64,000 nucleotides of DNA from Platanthera guangdongensis (GCA_039583875.1 CM077159.1:105921295-105985294), one strand, 5' to 3'; positions 9,434 to 20,429 are shown, numbered from the stretch's first letter. Numbers and translations are program-made. Notes: a model not told the origin generated them from the letters alone.

Positions 9434-9700
9434 AACATCCATACATTTTTCTTCCATCCCAAATAACATTTCTCTGAGTGTCATATATGTCAAGCTGGAT
9501 TCAGGTCTCCCGCATTAGAAGCACATCTGGAGGAGACGCCAAAGAACGGACTTCCTCCGGAAGTCGATGAGAAGCAGGAGCTACGGGTCCACGAAGGGAT
9601 CAATTGCACCAAAGCCACGACTGCCTTTCTACTGCCAGCCAACTCTGTTGTTGAGCATGGCGAACTAAGATTTATTCAGGAGAAATCCCTGGACAATAAT

Positions 9701-10000
9701 TTGTATAATTCTGTTAAACGATCTGTAACTTGGGCAGATCTGGTTGCCGTTACGGTGCCGGATAGGCCGTCGCCAACCACGACCCAAGGAAACCCCACAG
9801 CCTACCTTCATTGGAAGTCTCCCACGGTGGAGAAACTGAAGGAGGCCAAGCGTTTACGCGAAGAGCGCTACGCTGCCTTCCGGTGCGCGAAAGAGTGCAC
9901 TCGCAGTAATAGGACAATGCCTACCCCGAATGCAAAAAGACACTCTGCTGTTCTTCTCTGTCGCATCCCACCAGAGAGACTTACCATAATCTACGTATAG
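9701..10000 (+). CDS. Unidentified ORF downstream of the TG protease remnant
   Basis: A 99-codon frame without recognised domain. It is rich in Lys, Arg and Glu in the middle (VEKLKEAKRLREERYAAF), which suggests a short helix. It sits where the pol gene would begin in an autonomous Athila element. It could be the decayed C-terminus of the gag-protease polyprotein, a residual linker, or chance. The ATG is not well supported, and codon-level conservation cannot be judged from one copy. Confidence 0.3.
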   Translation: MYNSVKRSVTWADLVAVTVPDRPSPTTTQGNPTAYLHWKSPTVEKLKEAKRLREERYAAFRCAKECTRSNRTMPTPNAKRHSAVLLCRIPPERLTIIYV

Positions 10001-10213
10001 TTGATTGTGCCATCCTCTTTATTGCTACTTGTTGAATGCTGGTTGCTCTATTTTTTAATTTTGTTTCCTTTTGCTACTACTGCCAAGAACTCTCTATTTG
10101 AACTGCTAATACAGGTATTTGGTCCACCTTAAGGACGGTAAATAAAAGGGCTTTCGGGAGACAACCCAAGTTGGACCGTTCGGTCCTATGCTGTGTTTGA
10201 GTTCGGTTTATTT

Positions 10214-10217
<4 letters not shown>

Positions 10218-10283
<66 letters not shown>
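10218..10283. repeat. (AT)n microsatellite, 33 units
   Basis: 66 bp of uninterrupted AT dinucleotides inside element TG. It reads as a spurious Tyr-Ile peptide on both strands. Confidence 0.98.
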
Positions 10284-10287
<4 letters not shown>

Positions 10288-11908
10288 CCAAGCTTTTGTT
10301 TGGCTTGCATCCTTTGATCGCAGGTGCAGAAATATTTGAGGCGCGGCAACTTGGTCGCACTTGGACATCTCATTGCCCGACTGGTATGCTCAATTTTGAG
10401 CATAGGTACTTCCTACCCTAGCTATTTCTCCTCTTTGGAATGCTTATTTTACTCGTTGTCAACTTTAAGTCTGGGGGGGGGAGTCTGCCTGTGGTCACTA
10501 CACCGCACTTTCTGTTGCATTCCAGTTTCTTATTTACTTATTTCTTGTTTTTTTGTTGCACACACTGAATCACCCACACGAGTGCGCTCTTACCCACGCG
10601 CACAACCCGAGTTAAATTTATTGCTTTTGTGTAAACTTTAAAATAGTGGTACTGGCTTAGTATTTCAGGATTGAGTTGTTCGAAACTCATGCAGTGCTCC
10701 TAATCGAATACTCATGGTTTGTGTAGAGTTAGGATAGAACTAATTTTTCTTTATGCTCGTACAATTATTCTTTTCTGCACACGTAAATATTGTTTGTACT
10801 GCTCAAACTCTGAATCTGGGATAATCAAACAATAGTGTAGGAATGTGTGTAGCCGCCACTAGACTCGTATTGCTCGAGTCGGGGGAAGGATCATCTTTCT
10901 CGGTGGCTAAGAACTTGCCCTAAGCTACTCTCGAAGCATTGGTGGACGGTTTGTTAAGCGTGAGCATGACGTAGGCCTTCTTTTTGGCTAGTTTGAGCCT
11001 TGTTGAGCCATTCCTACCTGTTAACCATTGCATGCCAAATTTGTGCCTACCCTTCCTTTGATCCAGCTCCACTCACTTTCACCAAGGCCTGAAGCTAAAC
11101 CCACATTCGCAATCAAATGCTTGAGCTGATTTGTATTTACTGTTTTGCCGAGGTGTGATTAGTGGACATTGTTTTTGGGGGTGCTGATTTTATTCCCGTT
11201 TTGATTGCTTCGTTTGGGGATTGCTAGCGCAGAAAAGAAAACAACAGTTTACGAAATAAAAAGCTGATTCGCGCAAAAATAAGAATAAAACAATATATAT
11301 ATTAAAGAATTGCTTTGAGATCTCGATCCCCATTCTCTTTATTGAATTTGGTCGGGTTCAGCCGTGTTCACACCCACCCGGATTTCAAGCTAAGTCTGGG
11401 GGCGTGTGCCCCATTCTTTTCTAAGTGGCTGTTTTGGTTTGGGTTGTTTTCGCTCGCTTTGTTTGCATAGAGCCTTCATGTTTATCTTTGACCACCAAGC
11501 CGTAACCTAAGCCCCATTTCCTCCTACAAGTCCTACTGATTCACGCTTGAGTCTAACCCGCGCCGTGGAGAGAGTGTGAACGTGCAAGCGTATGGTCCCC
11601 GACATTGGTGATTCCTTTGGAGGTGACCCTGAGTCCCGAACTTTGGCAATGCTCACCTTAGTGGCCTGCCTACTTTCTTCCTGCACATGATCGCACGATT
11701 CTCCAGAATTCTAATTTTGAGCAGTTACAATATTTATTTACGTATGTCGAATAGTTTAAACTACGTTGTATAATTAAAAAGTTTTTCTATTATATCTTCT
11801 ATACTCATGATATATTTGATTTCTCGTCTTACTTATTTTGAAATTTCTGAGCCAGTTAGCTATCTTCGAGTCCATGGAGTGATGATTTGCTCGGGACATG
11901 CAAATGGT

Positions 11909-11922
11909 TAAGTCTGGGGGTG
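11909..11922 (+). other. Polypurine tract of element TG
   Basis: TAAGTCTGGGGGTG directly abuts the 3' LTR start at 11923, the position of the plus-strand primer. It is a pyrimidine-interrupted tract of the kind seen in Athila elements. Confidence 0.75.
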
Positions 11923-13363
11923 TGATGAGTCCACATTTTACACTGATTTTGGACTCATCTGTGCTAGTTTTATCGCCTTAGCACTACACTTGAGAGCCTT
12001 TATTGCTTATTTGTGTTTTTGTACCTATTTCACGATTAAGTGCACTGTAGGCCCGCTTCTGTGTGCTTTCTATGTTTCCATTTAATTGTTATTCTTTAGC
12101 CCTATCTCGGGGATGTGGTGTGCACGTTCTGGTGGCCTTTCTGCCCCTTCTGCTGGTACAGTGGTCGTGTACGTGCTCTGGAACTGCTCGGGAGACTCCG
12201 ACGATGCAGGAATACTGCGCACGACCACTGGACTTACTTCGCACGACCACTGGTCGTGCGCCACTGCACTTCGTGCACATTACACCCCCTTTTTCATAAG
12301 CCTGTCTCGGTAATCGCACGAGCACTGGCCATAGTGCGCATGATCACTGGTCGTGCGCCACTGCTCGTGCGCTTATATGCTGATGCTTCTTGTCTAGGTT
12401 GCAGGTTTATTTGGAAAAGCCGCACGATCATCGATCTACAGTGCGCACGACCACTGGTCGTGCGCCACTGATCATGTGCACTGCTTCTGCTGCCTCCGTA
12501 TATAAGGCCCTGCTCCGCGTTTTAGGTCAACGCCTGTCATTTTGCTGCGATCGGAGAGTGCACGGGAATCGCCTTTTCACTTCTCCAGCTGCTCCATCAC
12601 TTCCACCTTTGTCAGGAAGCCATTTCCAACTACTCCGAAGCTTTTCAATACTCCGGCGAAGCCCTCGGCCATTGATGACTTCAACTCCAAGCTTTCCTAC
12701 AGAGTTGGTGAAGTAGATAACCTAGAGAACAGACTTAAAGGCCTTCGAGGTGACAGATTGTTGGTACCGGAAGCCTCCTTGGACTGAGCCCGGAAGCGGA
12801 TTGACAACTCGCTACTCCGGCCACGACCCGCGGTGGATCTTCATTCTCTTTTGGTTTACTCCTCTTCCCCTTCCTCTGTGCTATGAATGTTTTGAGCAGT
12901 GTAACGAACATTTCCATCCCTGAACATCAAGTTTACTTTATATATAATGGAATGTTAGTCTCTTCTTATGCTTGTGAGTTCTGTCTGTGAATGCGCCTCA
13001 CTCACCCCACATCCACTTCATTCCTGTGCCTTGTCCGATTGTAATCCACACAAGAACGCTGAAATCCATTAGCTTCCCTTCCACTCGCCCAACTGAAGTT
13101 CGGCATAGCGGCCGACAAACCCACTTCACCTTGCGAAGCGGTGCCTTCGACCCGCATAGATTTTACTAGTTCAGCAGATCAAACATCCACAATCTCCCTA
13201 GTCCGCTATTTTCTTTTTGTTTTATTTTTAACTCTCATAACGATATTCTCGGTACTGTTGCCGTTCTACGCTAATTGCATTCCTCAAGAGACCGACACTT
13301 GGGGATTTATTCCCAAAACTTTATTACTTGTGCGACCGTGCGCTTGTCGTATTACACGCATCA
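11923..13363 (+). repeat. 3' LTR of element TG (1441 bp)
   Basis: Same termini and contents as the 5' LTR: terminal hairpin, palindromic array and TATA box at 12499-12506. Differences include CACGACCAC to CATGATCAC in one palindrome (about 12338), consistent with deamination of methylated cytosine. Confidence 0.93.
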
Positions 13364-13368
13364 CATAC
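13364..13368. repeat. Target-site duplication CATAC, right copy (element TG)
   Basis: Matches 6071-6075. Removing one copy and the element rejoins the Ale reverse transcriptase reading. Confidence 0.92.
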
Positions 13369-15250
13369 ACAGAGAGAAGGACCCTGACAGTGCTGAGACG
13401 AGTAACTGAAGAGAAAGTGTCAAAGTAGTCAACTCCATAAGTCTACGTAAAGCCCTTGGCAACAAGCCGATTCTTGTAACGGTCCACACTGCGATCTAGG
13501 CGGAACTTCACCATAAAGACCCAGCGACAGCCAACAACAATTGTGCCGAAAGGAGGAGGAATTAGGGTTCAGGTACCCGTTCAGTGAGAGTAACAATCTC
13601 TTCATCCATGGTAACCTTCCAATGTGGAATAGTAAGGGCCTCCTGATAGGAATAGGGGGTTGAAGTGGAAGAGATAGCCAGTGCAAACTTCCTACAAGAA
13701 GGGGTTAGACGATCATATGAAACAACATCAGTAAGCATGTGCTTGGTACATGCCCAAACACCTTTACAAAGGGCAATGTGGAGGTCCAGGTCAGCAGGTT
13801 ACTCAGTATCCGGAGCATCCATGATGTAGAGAGCTGGCCCGAGAGGAGAGAGCGACGGCGACGAAGAGGAGGCAAATTGCGGAGGCGAAGATGGAGGAGA
13901 AGACGATGGAGACGGTGGAGGAGGAAATACCTCGGTAGGAGTGGATGGGCTGGAGGGAAGAGGAGGAAAACTGGAAGCCATAGGGAGAGGAGAGAAGTTT
14001 CCAAAGAAATATGGAGCATTCTCGAAGAAGTTAACTTCCGCGGAGATGATCTACTTGCGAAGAATGGGGTCAAAACAACAATAGCCTTTCTGCGTGATAG
14101 AGTAGCCCAGAAAGACACATTTGGTGGAGCGAGGGGAGAGTTTGTTGCGGGAGGAGGAGGGAGCATGCACAAAGGTTGTGCACCCAAAGATATGTAGAGG
14201 GAGATAAAAGGGGTCCTTGCTCTGATGGAGAATGGAGAAAGGGGTTTGACTATGGAGAACGGTGGAGGTAATGTGATTGATGAGATAGCAAGAAATGAGA
14301 ACATGATAGCCCCACTAGGAGCGAAGGACATGCATTTGCATTAGCAGAGTGCGAGCGACATCAAGGAGGTGATGATTTTTGCGTTCCGCCACTCCATTTT
14401 GTTGTGAGGTGTAAACGCAACTTGTCTGATGAACAATCCCATGTTACATACAAAAAGAGGAAAAAGCTTGACTAACATACTCTTTTGCATTATCAGAGCG
14501 TAAGATTTTAATGGAAACATCAAACTGAGTTTTAATTAAATGATAAAAAGATCTGCATACATCAAAAAGATCAGAGCGTTCTCGTAAGAGATACACCCAA
14601 GTACATCGAGAGAAGTCATCAATGAAATTAACAAAATAAGAACTACCCCGACCAGCATTGAGGGTAGGAGAAGGACCCCAGATGTCGGAGTGAACAAGTT
14701 CAAACGGAGGGGTAGAACCACGATCTTGCTTCAGCGAGAAGGAGGAACAGTGATGCTTGCCAAGCTGACAGGCGTCGTAATTGAGAGGAGAACTGTAGGG
14801 AGGGAGGTAGGGCAGAAGCTAACGAAGAAGTCGTGGAGGAGGATGCCCAAGGTGGAGATGCCATTGTAGAAGATCTGTAGAGGAGGAGGTGAAGGCCGAC
14901 AAAGCGGAAACGTTGTCGAGGAAGTAGAGGACGCCACTCTCAGTCCTAGTAGAAATCATCCATTGGGAGCTCGGATCCTGAAAAGAGCAAGAAGTTGGAG
15001 TAAATGTGATGGAGCATTGAAGTTGCTTGCACAGAGAAATAACCGACAATAAATTGCATGGAAACTTGGGCACATAGAGAGCATCGGCAGGAAAAGAGAC
15101 GGAGTGACATGAACCACTCCCGTCCCATGAACCGGGGAGGGAGAGCCATCTACAACAATGACCGGGGGAAACAGATCATGTGTTTCAAGGAGAGAAAAGC
15201 ATTGAGGATTGCCCGTCATGTGATTAGTTGCACCAGAGTCAATGAGCCAT
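13369..15250 (-). pseudogene. pol: Ale pol: protease, GAG-pre-integrase, integrase, start of reverse transcriptase
   Basis: Read on the minus strand. Protease WLIDSGATNHMTG has its catalytic Asp at 15240-15238. GAG-pre-integrase (WHLHLGHPPPRLL) is at about 14880-14820. Decayed integrase follows across 14800-14000, and a Pro/Ser-rich linker is at about 13980-13800. The reverse transcriptase start (SYQEALTIPHWKVTMDEEIV, then GCRWVFMVKF and KNRLVAKGFT) runs to 13369. Many stops and frameshifts interrupt it. At 13369 the TG insertion begins and the reading resumes at 6070. Confidence 0.82.
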
Positions 15251-16160
15251 TTACCTTGAGTAACCACGTGAGCACTACCTGAGGAAGTGACCACCGAAGC
15301 GGACAGCTTGGAAGAGGAGGTGGAAGAGTCACCAGAAGGGCGAAGATGTGGATGTTTCATCCAGCAGCGATCCATAAAATGCCCGGTGCGGCCATAGTGA
15401 GAGCAGAGGAAGCACGAAGAAATACGACAACCAGAATGGTGGTTGCGGCTACCAGAGCCACTCTGTTGAGTTTGGTGAGCATATTGGTCGGGAGGAGGAG
15501 AAGACAGAAGCGGACGCTGAAGGAGAGATGTAACTGCGGCGATGCGTGCAGCAGTTATATCCAAGTTGGGAGAATTCGCTTCGCCCAAGATTTGTTGGCG
15601 GATCATGTCGTAGGACTCAGGAAGCCATGGAAGGTAGCACACAACAAGAAGTTCTTGGAAGTGCTTGTGTTGTTGGACTAAATCCGCAGAGAAGGGGCGA
15701 TGTTGAAGAATCTCTGCCCCGAGAGCCTGGACCTATTGATAAGCGATAGCAGGAGACATAGAAGGACGGGCAGAGAGATCAGCATACAAATTATAGATGC
15801 AGAATGTGTGATCCCCCTTCGAGTACAGAGCAGCAAGATGAAGCCAAGCCTTCTTGACCGTCTCATCATGACGGATGATCGGAATACATTCATCGGAAAG
15901 ATTGTTAGCGAGCAAGTACGCACAAGTGCATCACTAGCATCCCCAGTCATCAAACTCAGCAGAAGTGTGAGGAGGAGGTCATCAGTGAGGTGGTTGCGTT
16001 TGCATTGTGAGCGAAGAAGGAAGGTGAAGGAGACACTCTAATTCGGGTAGTTGGAACCAACAAGCTTGGAGATGGTGACAAGATTCCCGGAAGGAATGGG
16101 AGGAGGAGGCGGAGTTGCCACAGAAGTAGCGGTGGTGGTAGAAGAGCCAGAAAGAGCCAT
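15251..16160 (-). pseudogene. gag: Ale gag with damaged zinc knuckle
   Basis: The likely start is the ATG at 16160-16158 (MALSGSSTTTATSV), about 360 bp after the primer site. A stop appears about 40 codons in, at KLVGSNYPN. Recognisable later parts are LPWLPESYDMIRQQIL and a CCHC-type knuckle at 15405-15364. In the knuckle the second Cys reads Tyr (C-SH-Y-GRTG-H-FMDR-C), which should abolish zinc binding. The order and spacing match copia gag (UBN2-type). Confidence 0.75.
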
Positions 16161-16520
16161 GGAAGAGAAGCCGTGCAGGTAGAGAGAAGAGAGAAAGCCG
16201 CGCGGGTAAAAAGAAGTCGAGGTAGAAAGACAAGGCAGATAAAAGGCGCGTGGGTAGAGAGAAGACCGCAGCGGACTCAAGGAAGGGTTCTGCAGCGGAT
16301 AGGACAAGAAACCGCAGCAGACAAGAGAAGAAACCACGACAGACATAGGGAAAGAAGTCACGCAGGAAGATAGTAGGCCGCGCAAACAGGAGACCGAGAA
16401 GCCGCGAAAATAGGCCGTGGAGAGAGAGCGATAAGAAGGCCGCACAAACAAAGGGTAGCAACAATAGGAGGTCAAGTCGCATTGACAGGAGAAGGCACCG
16501 AATCTGGCAGACAAGATTGC

Positions 16521-16534
16521 GTGTTCTGATACCA
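16521..16534 (-). other. Primer-binding site of the Ale element (initiator tRNA-Met type)
   Basis: Minus-strand TGGTATCAGAACAC. It matches the usual TGGTATCAGAGC except for one substitution near its 3' end. It sets the element orientation and its 5' end. Confidence 0.8.
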
Positions 16535-16689
16535 TGTGCCAACAGAAAAAGAGAGTCCGGAAATTAGAATAACTGAAATATTTATAATCAAAAAAGGTGT
16601 GTATTAGATGATATAGCCTCCATTTTATAGAATGGAGGAGATGGGAGAGATTACAATTAAACAATGTGGGACTAAAAATTACATGTACA
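16535..16689 (-). repeat. 5' LTR of the Ale element (approximate)
   Basis: About 155 bp on the minus strand between TGTACATG and the sequence before the primer site. It contains CCCACATTG near its start and a TATA box (TATAAAATG, plus coordinates 16621-16629). The length suits the short LTRs of Ale elements. The outer boundary is a judgement because the partner LTR is outside the window. Confidence 0.5.
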
Positions 16690-17600
16690 AGCGGTTTAAC
16701 CTAAATACAAGCCGACCAAGCCGCGTTGTTTGACGAATAGGAAAACCGCCCGGCAACCACCGGAGGGAGACACCAAGCCGCAACTAGAGACCGACAGGTC
16801 GCCCGGTCTCCAAGACCCAGGGATAGATAGGCAGACCCCCAGGGCACCAACAGCAATAGACCTGCTACCAAACTACTGGAGAGAAACCGACAGACCGCCC
16901 GAACTGCAATCCGCAAGAGTCAGACCGCCAGACCGCCCGTGCTGCAATCCTCCAGAGTCAGACCACCAGACCGCCCGGTCTCTATTCTGCAATAGAAGCT
17001 AGGCAGGAGGTTCTCCCGATTTCTAGCTCTCACCTAGCTAACAAGTCTGGAAGGTCCTCTTTAGAAGAGTGGAGTCACTCAAGAATCATAAGAGGATCTT
17101 GCAGTCAATGATCTCACCAGTCTATAGAAGGCACTCAAAGGTAAGTCTGGGGAAAAGTGTCGAGGGCAGGTCAAGGTCTATATGCGGATGTGAATAATCA
17201 AAAGAAGATCTCGCAAATCGCGTGCTCTAAGCATGCATGAGCCAATACGGCGAGAAGTGCACAAGGCCTTATTCTAAGCGGCAAGTTTGAGAAGTCGAAC
17301 ACTCTAAGTGCGCATGAGCCAATGGGGCAGAACGATGTGAAACCTATTTCTATATATCGATTCAGCGAAATCAATTGATTACAGGTTAACACGGCAAAAG
17401 GTTGATCTAGGGTATCGCGAGGTTTCTCGACCATGGGCTACCTAAGCTGAAGCGCAAGCGGAGTGTGTTTTCGCATGACAGATCATTCAAAGATAGAACA
17501 AAAAAGGAAGAAAAATTTCACAGCAAAATCTTATTGTTTTCATTCATTAATCAACTGTTACATCTCGCAAAAAAAGGGCATGGACCAAAATGAAAAAAAT
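16690..17600. other. Unassigned, probably old repeat remnant
   Basis: No ORF of note. 16790-16985 has a degenerate tandem motif (AGACCGCCCG with TGCAATC, period about 35-40 bp). 17217-17340 has two diverged copies of CTCTAAG...GCATGAGCCAAT about 80 bp apart. It probably belongs to an older element that also carries the coiled-coil gene remnant to its right. Confidence 0.4.
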
Positions 17601-17624
17601 ACAAAATAAATACAAGCGAGAACT

Positions 17625-18156
17625 CAAGGCGATGCTGCCAATTTCTCGCTCTTGTCGGAGATATCGTCACCGATGTCTTTCAGTTCAGGGATGGGCAGGA
17701 AGAGCTCTGGAACCAACATCTCAGCAGTCACCTTCTCGCCCTCACCTTTCAGAAATCCAGCTCTTTGCATCATGTGGAGTGCATGTTTTGTTGCCGCGAT
17801 GGCATTCTTCTGCTGCATCATTAGCTCCAGCTCGTGCTTCGAGTATAGTAGAGCCTTCTCCTACTCGATCAGGGAGGGGGAATCAGCGAGCCTATCTACT
17901 GCTAATTCTAACCATTTAGCCTCCGTTTCTCCTCCTCAAGTTGGGCAATGCACGTGTCCTTTTGAGCAAAAGTCGCGACATTCTGCAAACCAATCAACCT
18001 TAGAGCGACAAAGGTGTTCAGCGAATGAACTGGAGAGGAGAAACTTACCACTCCACCTACTCGCCTGGCGAGATCGTTCTCGGCACCGAAGAGCTTCTCT
18101 TTCAAATCTGTCACGTCCTTGGACAGTGCGGACCACGCGACGCTGACATCTGCCAT
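17625..18156 (-). pseudogene. Remnant of a coiled-coil protein gene, possible 66-bp intron
   Basis: Minus strand from ATG 18156: MADVSVAWSALSKDVTDLKE and a Leu/Glu-rich heptad-like stretch. This is interrupted at 18048-17983 by a GTAAGTTT...TTTGCAG segment that would splice in phase. The reading then continues QLEEEKRR, shifts frame, and runs LELAVDRLADSPSLIE and MMQQKNAIAATKHALHMMQR to PELKDIGDDISDKSEKL with a stop near 17625. Such coiled-coil C-termini occur in plant transposon-associated proteins with a 'gypsy-type transposon' domain, but I do not recognise the gene firmly. It is not intact: one frameshift and one stop at least. Confidence 0.5.
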
Positions 18157-19033
18157 CTGTCGCGAAGGCGGATACCATGACGAGCTGCCACGTGAGCGAG
18201 CTCGATGGCGCCGAGTTAAGATTGCGAGCTCTCATAGGCAAGATATTGCATGAGGGCATCTTCATAGTAGGCGGCACTATCCCGCCCATATAGCTCGAAG
18301 GCGAGTGCATATGCCTAACCCGAGACTGTCTTGCCCTCCTGCCAGGAAGGGAGAACAATAGAGATTGAAGCCCTGTTGGCCTCTCGGTCCTAGACTAACA
18401 AGGGCTTGACGGCATTGTCCTGCTGCTTCTTGCACAGGCCAAAGTTCCTATAGCCTCTGGGCTCCACCTTCTCTGTCACCGCCGAAGTCCCACCGATCTC
18501 GCCAGCCCCCTTCCCGGCAATCTTGCCAGCGGCCCGAGTACTCGCGGGAGGATCTGAGATGATCTACTTGTATTTGGCGAGATCTGTGGTTTTTGTGTTC
18601 TTGGGAGGCGTTGGAGGAAGAGTTTAAGGTTTCCGCTTCTGGATGCTGGATTTCGACAGCGGCTTCGGTTTGCTTCTACATGTCGCGGCGGCGGCCTTCG
18701 CGCATGCCTTCTCGGAGGCGAGTGTTGTGCTGCTCGCAAAAGGTAGTTTGAGTGGAAGATCTCGCGCCCCTGCACATGCGTCATAAGTTAGCAAGTTACA
18801 CTTTTCTTAGGATAAAGAATTACAAGAACTACCTTCCCCGACGAGTACATGTAGGAGCGAGACGATGTTCCTTCTCAGATAGGGAACACCGAAATCCTTT
18901 CCGAAAAATTGATGGAGCTTGGATTCGTGGCCGCCGAGAGATGGAAGGCGGTATGTTGACTCTTCCTCCTAGTTTGGCGAGCGGGGGGGGGGGGGGGGGG
19001 GGGGGGGATTGCCGAAATCCCTGGAGATGAAGA
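18157..19033. other. Decayed upstream part of the coiled-coil remnant; G25 run
   Basis: Short minus-strand frames suggest a Ser/Arg/Lys-rich protein part, with no domain I can name. A run of 25 G lies at 18983-19007. Element B begins at 19034. Confidence 0.4.
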
Positions 19034-19189
19034 TGTTGGAACCCTATTACTGATCTGGGCTAGGATTACTAATAGGACGTTTAGTTTGACCCATTTTGTA
19101 TAGTCTAGGGTCATAGTTTTATTTCCAGGGTTAATGCCTTATAAGAAATCTAGAGAAATGAAGTCAGACAAATACAGAAAATCAGTTCG

Positions 19190-19400
19190 ACAATAACAGA
19201 GCGGTGTTCGATGAACGATGATCTCAGTTCGACGAATCAGAGTCTTAACTCTGAGTTTAGCTCGACGAACTTTGAGCTCCGGTCGACAAACTCCGGTCTC
19301 TACTCAGAAACTCAGCACGATGAACTCTGACCTCAAGTCGACAAATAAGAAGATTAAGTTCGACGACTCCGGGCTCGGGTCGACAAAATGCCTGCTAAGT
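19190..19400. repeat. Quasi-palindromic array TTCGWCGAA in the B LTR
   Basis: About ten copies of a motif around TTCGACGAA / TCGACAAACTC (for example 19227-19235, 19260-19268, 19282-19290, 19352-19360), spaced 15-30 bp. The same motif recurs in element B at 22110-22360 and 25715-25960. Confidence 0.75.
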
Positions 19401-20023
19401 TCAACTAATTCTTTGCAGTGTTATTTACAGAAGGCAGAGTTGTTTCAGGCTTAATTTCAGGATGTTATATATTCTGAATGTAGAATAATTTAAAGGCATA
19501 ATTACAGATAGTTATGACTCTGATATTTAATGCAAAATATTCTAACGAATATAGCAGTTTAGAGACAACATTAAATATGGGATTTTCACAAAGTTATTAT
19601 TCTAATCAATTTCCAAGGCAGTTACAATTCTCGGGAATTCCAGAATCGATTAATTCAAATGTTTAAATTCCTCTCAGCATTCAATATATATGTGCAGAAG
19701 ATTGCTGCCTCAAAGTTACAGACTTGGAGAATACTGACTTAGAGACTTGCAGATCAACACATACTCTTACAAATTTCATAAGCTTATAGAATTAGATCTT
19801 CAGTCTCTGCTCATGCAAAGTCTTCATCTCTCGAAACAAGAAGGCCTACACCCTAAATAAAAGACTCCCTCTCGTGATCATAAACTCTACTCAAATCAGG
19901 GGGAGCTTTTTGCTTCAACATCAATCCACTAGTCCTCTCAGAGAATCTTGAAAGAGAAGACATCATCAACTTTTAGTTTATTTCATAAATTGTGTACAAG
20001 GTTATAACTCCCTTCAAAAGTTA

Positions 20024-20190
20024 AACCACTTGGTTATTAAGCCACCTGATCAAAAGACTTAGATTGGTTTTTTTGAGCACCTGATCAAAAGCTCAAAGGG
20101 TTGTTAGATCTCACTTAGAAAAATAGATCTTGTGGTGGCATGGCACCTGAGCAAAATCCTGTGGTGGCAGGGCACCTGATCAAAAACCTG
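20024..20190 (+). other. Hairpin chain in the element B LTR
   Basis: Consecutive stems: AACC/GGTT (20024-20035), TAAG/CTTA (20038-20061), TTTGAGC/GCTCAAA (20072-20097), AGATCT/AGATCT (20106-20130), CAGG/CCTG (20168-20190). Several loops share ACCTGATCAAAA while the stems differ. The position corresponds to the chains in A and C. Confidence 0.55.
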
Positions 20191-20429
20191 TAGTTGATTC
20201 CTACCAGGGTGATAGAAGAGTGATGTGCCCAGATTTATTGGGGAACCACTATAAATTTTCTTATGTCATCTGTGATTGTTATTCTCTGTATTGTTATGTG
20301 TTGTGATTGCTTCTCTTTATATGTATATATATCACTAGTTTTTTAATCCGCTATAAAAATAAATTGAAGTTTTTAATATACACTATTCACCCCCTCTAAT
20401 GTACAGTAGATCTATCCATCACTTTCAAT

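Larger units (their letters stand above)
10001..11922 (+). other. Non-coding 3' internal region of element TG
   Basis: No convincing ORF in 1.9 kb. GGGCTTTCGGGAGACAACCC at about 10149-10168 resembles the GGGAGGCAACCC motif found after the coding region of many Athila elements. TAAGTCTGGGGG occurs three times (10466, 11391, 11909), the last being the purine tract next to the LTR. The rest is AT-rich and without visible structure. Confidence 0.65.
6076..13363 (+). mobile_element. Element TG: Athila-type, gag-protease-only LTR retrotransposon (complete, 7.3 kb)
   Basis: Two LTRs (6076-7519 and 11923-13363) bounded by TGATG...CATCA, a 5-bp target duplication CATAC, a tRNA-Asp-type primer site and a purine tract define a complete insertion. 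The internal 4.4 kb holds an Athila-like gag and a retropepsin-like segment. No reverse transcriptase, RNase H or integrase motif is visible in any frame. It is therefore a non-autonomous element of the kind called TR-GAG, which must borrow enzymes from an autonomous relative. It disrupts the Ale reverse transcriptase. Confidence 0.92.
5710..16689 (-). mobile_element. Ale-type Ty1/copia retrotransposon, split by element TG and cut by element A
   Basis: Minus-strand remains read gag, protease, GAG-pre-integrase, integrase and reverse transcriptase from right to left. The reverse transcriptase reads continuously from 13369 into 6070 once the 6076-13363 insertion and one CATAC copy are removed. 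The primer-binding site is at 16521-16534, with a short LTR-like sequence to its right. The 3' half (rest of reverse transcriptase, RNase H, 3' LTR) must lie left of element A, outside the window. The motif set (WLIDSGATNHMTG, short LTR with CCCACATTG) suits the Ale/Retrofit lineage; lineage assignment is by eye. Confidence 0.85.
19034..20427 (+). repeat. 5' LTR of element B (1394 bp)
   Basis: TGTTGGAACCC...CACTTTCA, followed by the primer site. It contains a TCGAC-type array (19190-19400), a weak TATA-like site (19685-19691), a hairpin region (20024-20190), the conserved GGGGAACCACTATAAAT block (about 20240-20256) and the C-rich block TTCACCCCCTCTAATGT near its end. The order matches A and C. 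Confidence 0.85.

Noticed and set aside
10077..10421. Tyr-Ile repeat proteins over the AT microsatellite
   Set aside because: Direct translation of (AT)33 on both strands.
13739..14197. Arg-rich plus-strand ORF
   Set aside because: It is antisense to the Pro/Ser-rich linker and integrase remnant of the Ale element.
18983..19007. G25 run as a quadruplex regulatory element
   Set aside because: A pure homopolymer in decayed sequence; its length is unreliable and it has no gene context.
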